From Isoetes taiwanensis (lineage: Eukaryota; Streptophyta; Lycopodiopsida; Isoetales; Isoetaceae): DNA of 64,000 nt. The position numbers and the translations under genes were made by a program. Positions 63,961 through 64,000 of the stretch are shown one piece after another. The notes under the pieces were generated by a model. That model was given only the letters and a program-made list of their open reading frames with translations, was not told the origin of the DNA and did no database searches. Numbering within the stretch: position 1 is the stretch's first letter; each line of letters begins with the position of its first letter. The stretch lies in contig JAJEKV010000071.1 in assembly GCA_021234155.1 (NCBI GenBank), positions 3,718,483-3,782,482 of the forward strand. Reading direction: 5' to 3'.

Positions 63961-64000
63961 TAAAGTAAGGCAAGTACATAGTTAATGTCCACTGCCTCAT

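Overview
The window looks like nuclear DNA of a plant, most likely a non-seed land plant (bryophyte, lycophyte or fern); I cannot fix the species. The reasons are an intron-containing acidic ribosomal protein P1 gene, remnants resembling xylan glucuronyltransferase (GUX/PGSIP) and plastid outer-envelope OEP24 genes, a plant-type initiator-Met-tRNA primer binding site, and a dense layer of LTR elements, LINEs and several unusual DNA transposons. No tRNA, rRNA or CRISPR locus was seen.

Layout: 0-7.8 kb is decayed LTR-retrotransposon sequence: a Ty3/gypsy gag-pol remnant joined to a Ty1/copia gag that is split by a 2.65-kb insertion flanked by TTAA. 8.1-9.0 kb is a GUX-like pseudogene. 9.8-11.6 kb (minus) is a degenerate tyrosine-recombinase (Crypton-like) gene. 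13.5-21.8 kb holds parts of one or more transposons: an HAD/FCP1-like ORF, a degenerate minus-strand gene, an acidic ORF and a broken transposase-like gene of the family I call DUF7869-like. 22-23.6 kb is LTR-like. 24.096-31.862 kb is a complete-looking 7.8-kb DNA transposon with matching terminal inverted repeats and a CTAA duplication; it carries a transposase-like gene, an acidic ORF, an HAD/FCP1-like phosphatase ORF and a coiled-coil gene. It appears to be nested in the end of another mobile element.

That second element (about 31.86-38.34 kb) is the most striking part. A minus-strand DUF7869-like gene and a plus-strand multi-exon gene encoding a ParB-like domain plus an adenine-methyltransferase-type domain are divergently arranged. 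The space between them and intron 1 of the ParB gene hold an array of a 16-bp perfect palindrome, GGTATAAATTTATACC, and its variants, spaced at 30-32 bp (three helical turns). This resembles an iteron or partition-site array.

38.4-54 kb contains short spliced genes (one encodes an acidic Ala/Glu/Pro-rich protein through a probable GC-AG intron), a LINE, an OEP24-like fragment and many short perfect tandem duplications. 54.46-56.56 kb is a well-preserved gene for an HUH endonuclease of the CRESS/geminivirus Rep type, with an AT-hook and coiled coil but no visible helicase; it is a candidate replitron-like transposon gene. 58.4-59.0 kb is the four-exon P1 gene. The right edge has a LINE 3' end, an unidentified host-like exon and a Ty1/copia reverse transcriptase on the minus strand that runs off the window.
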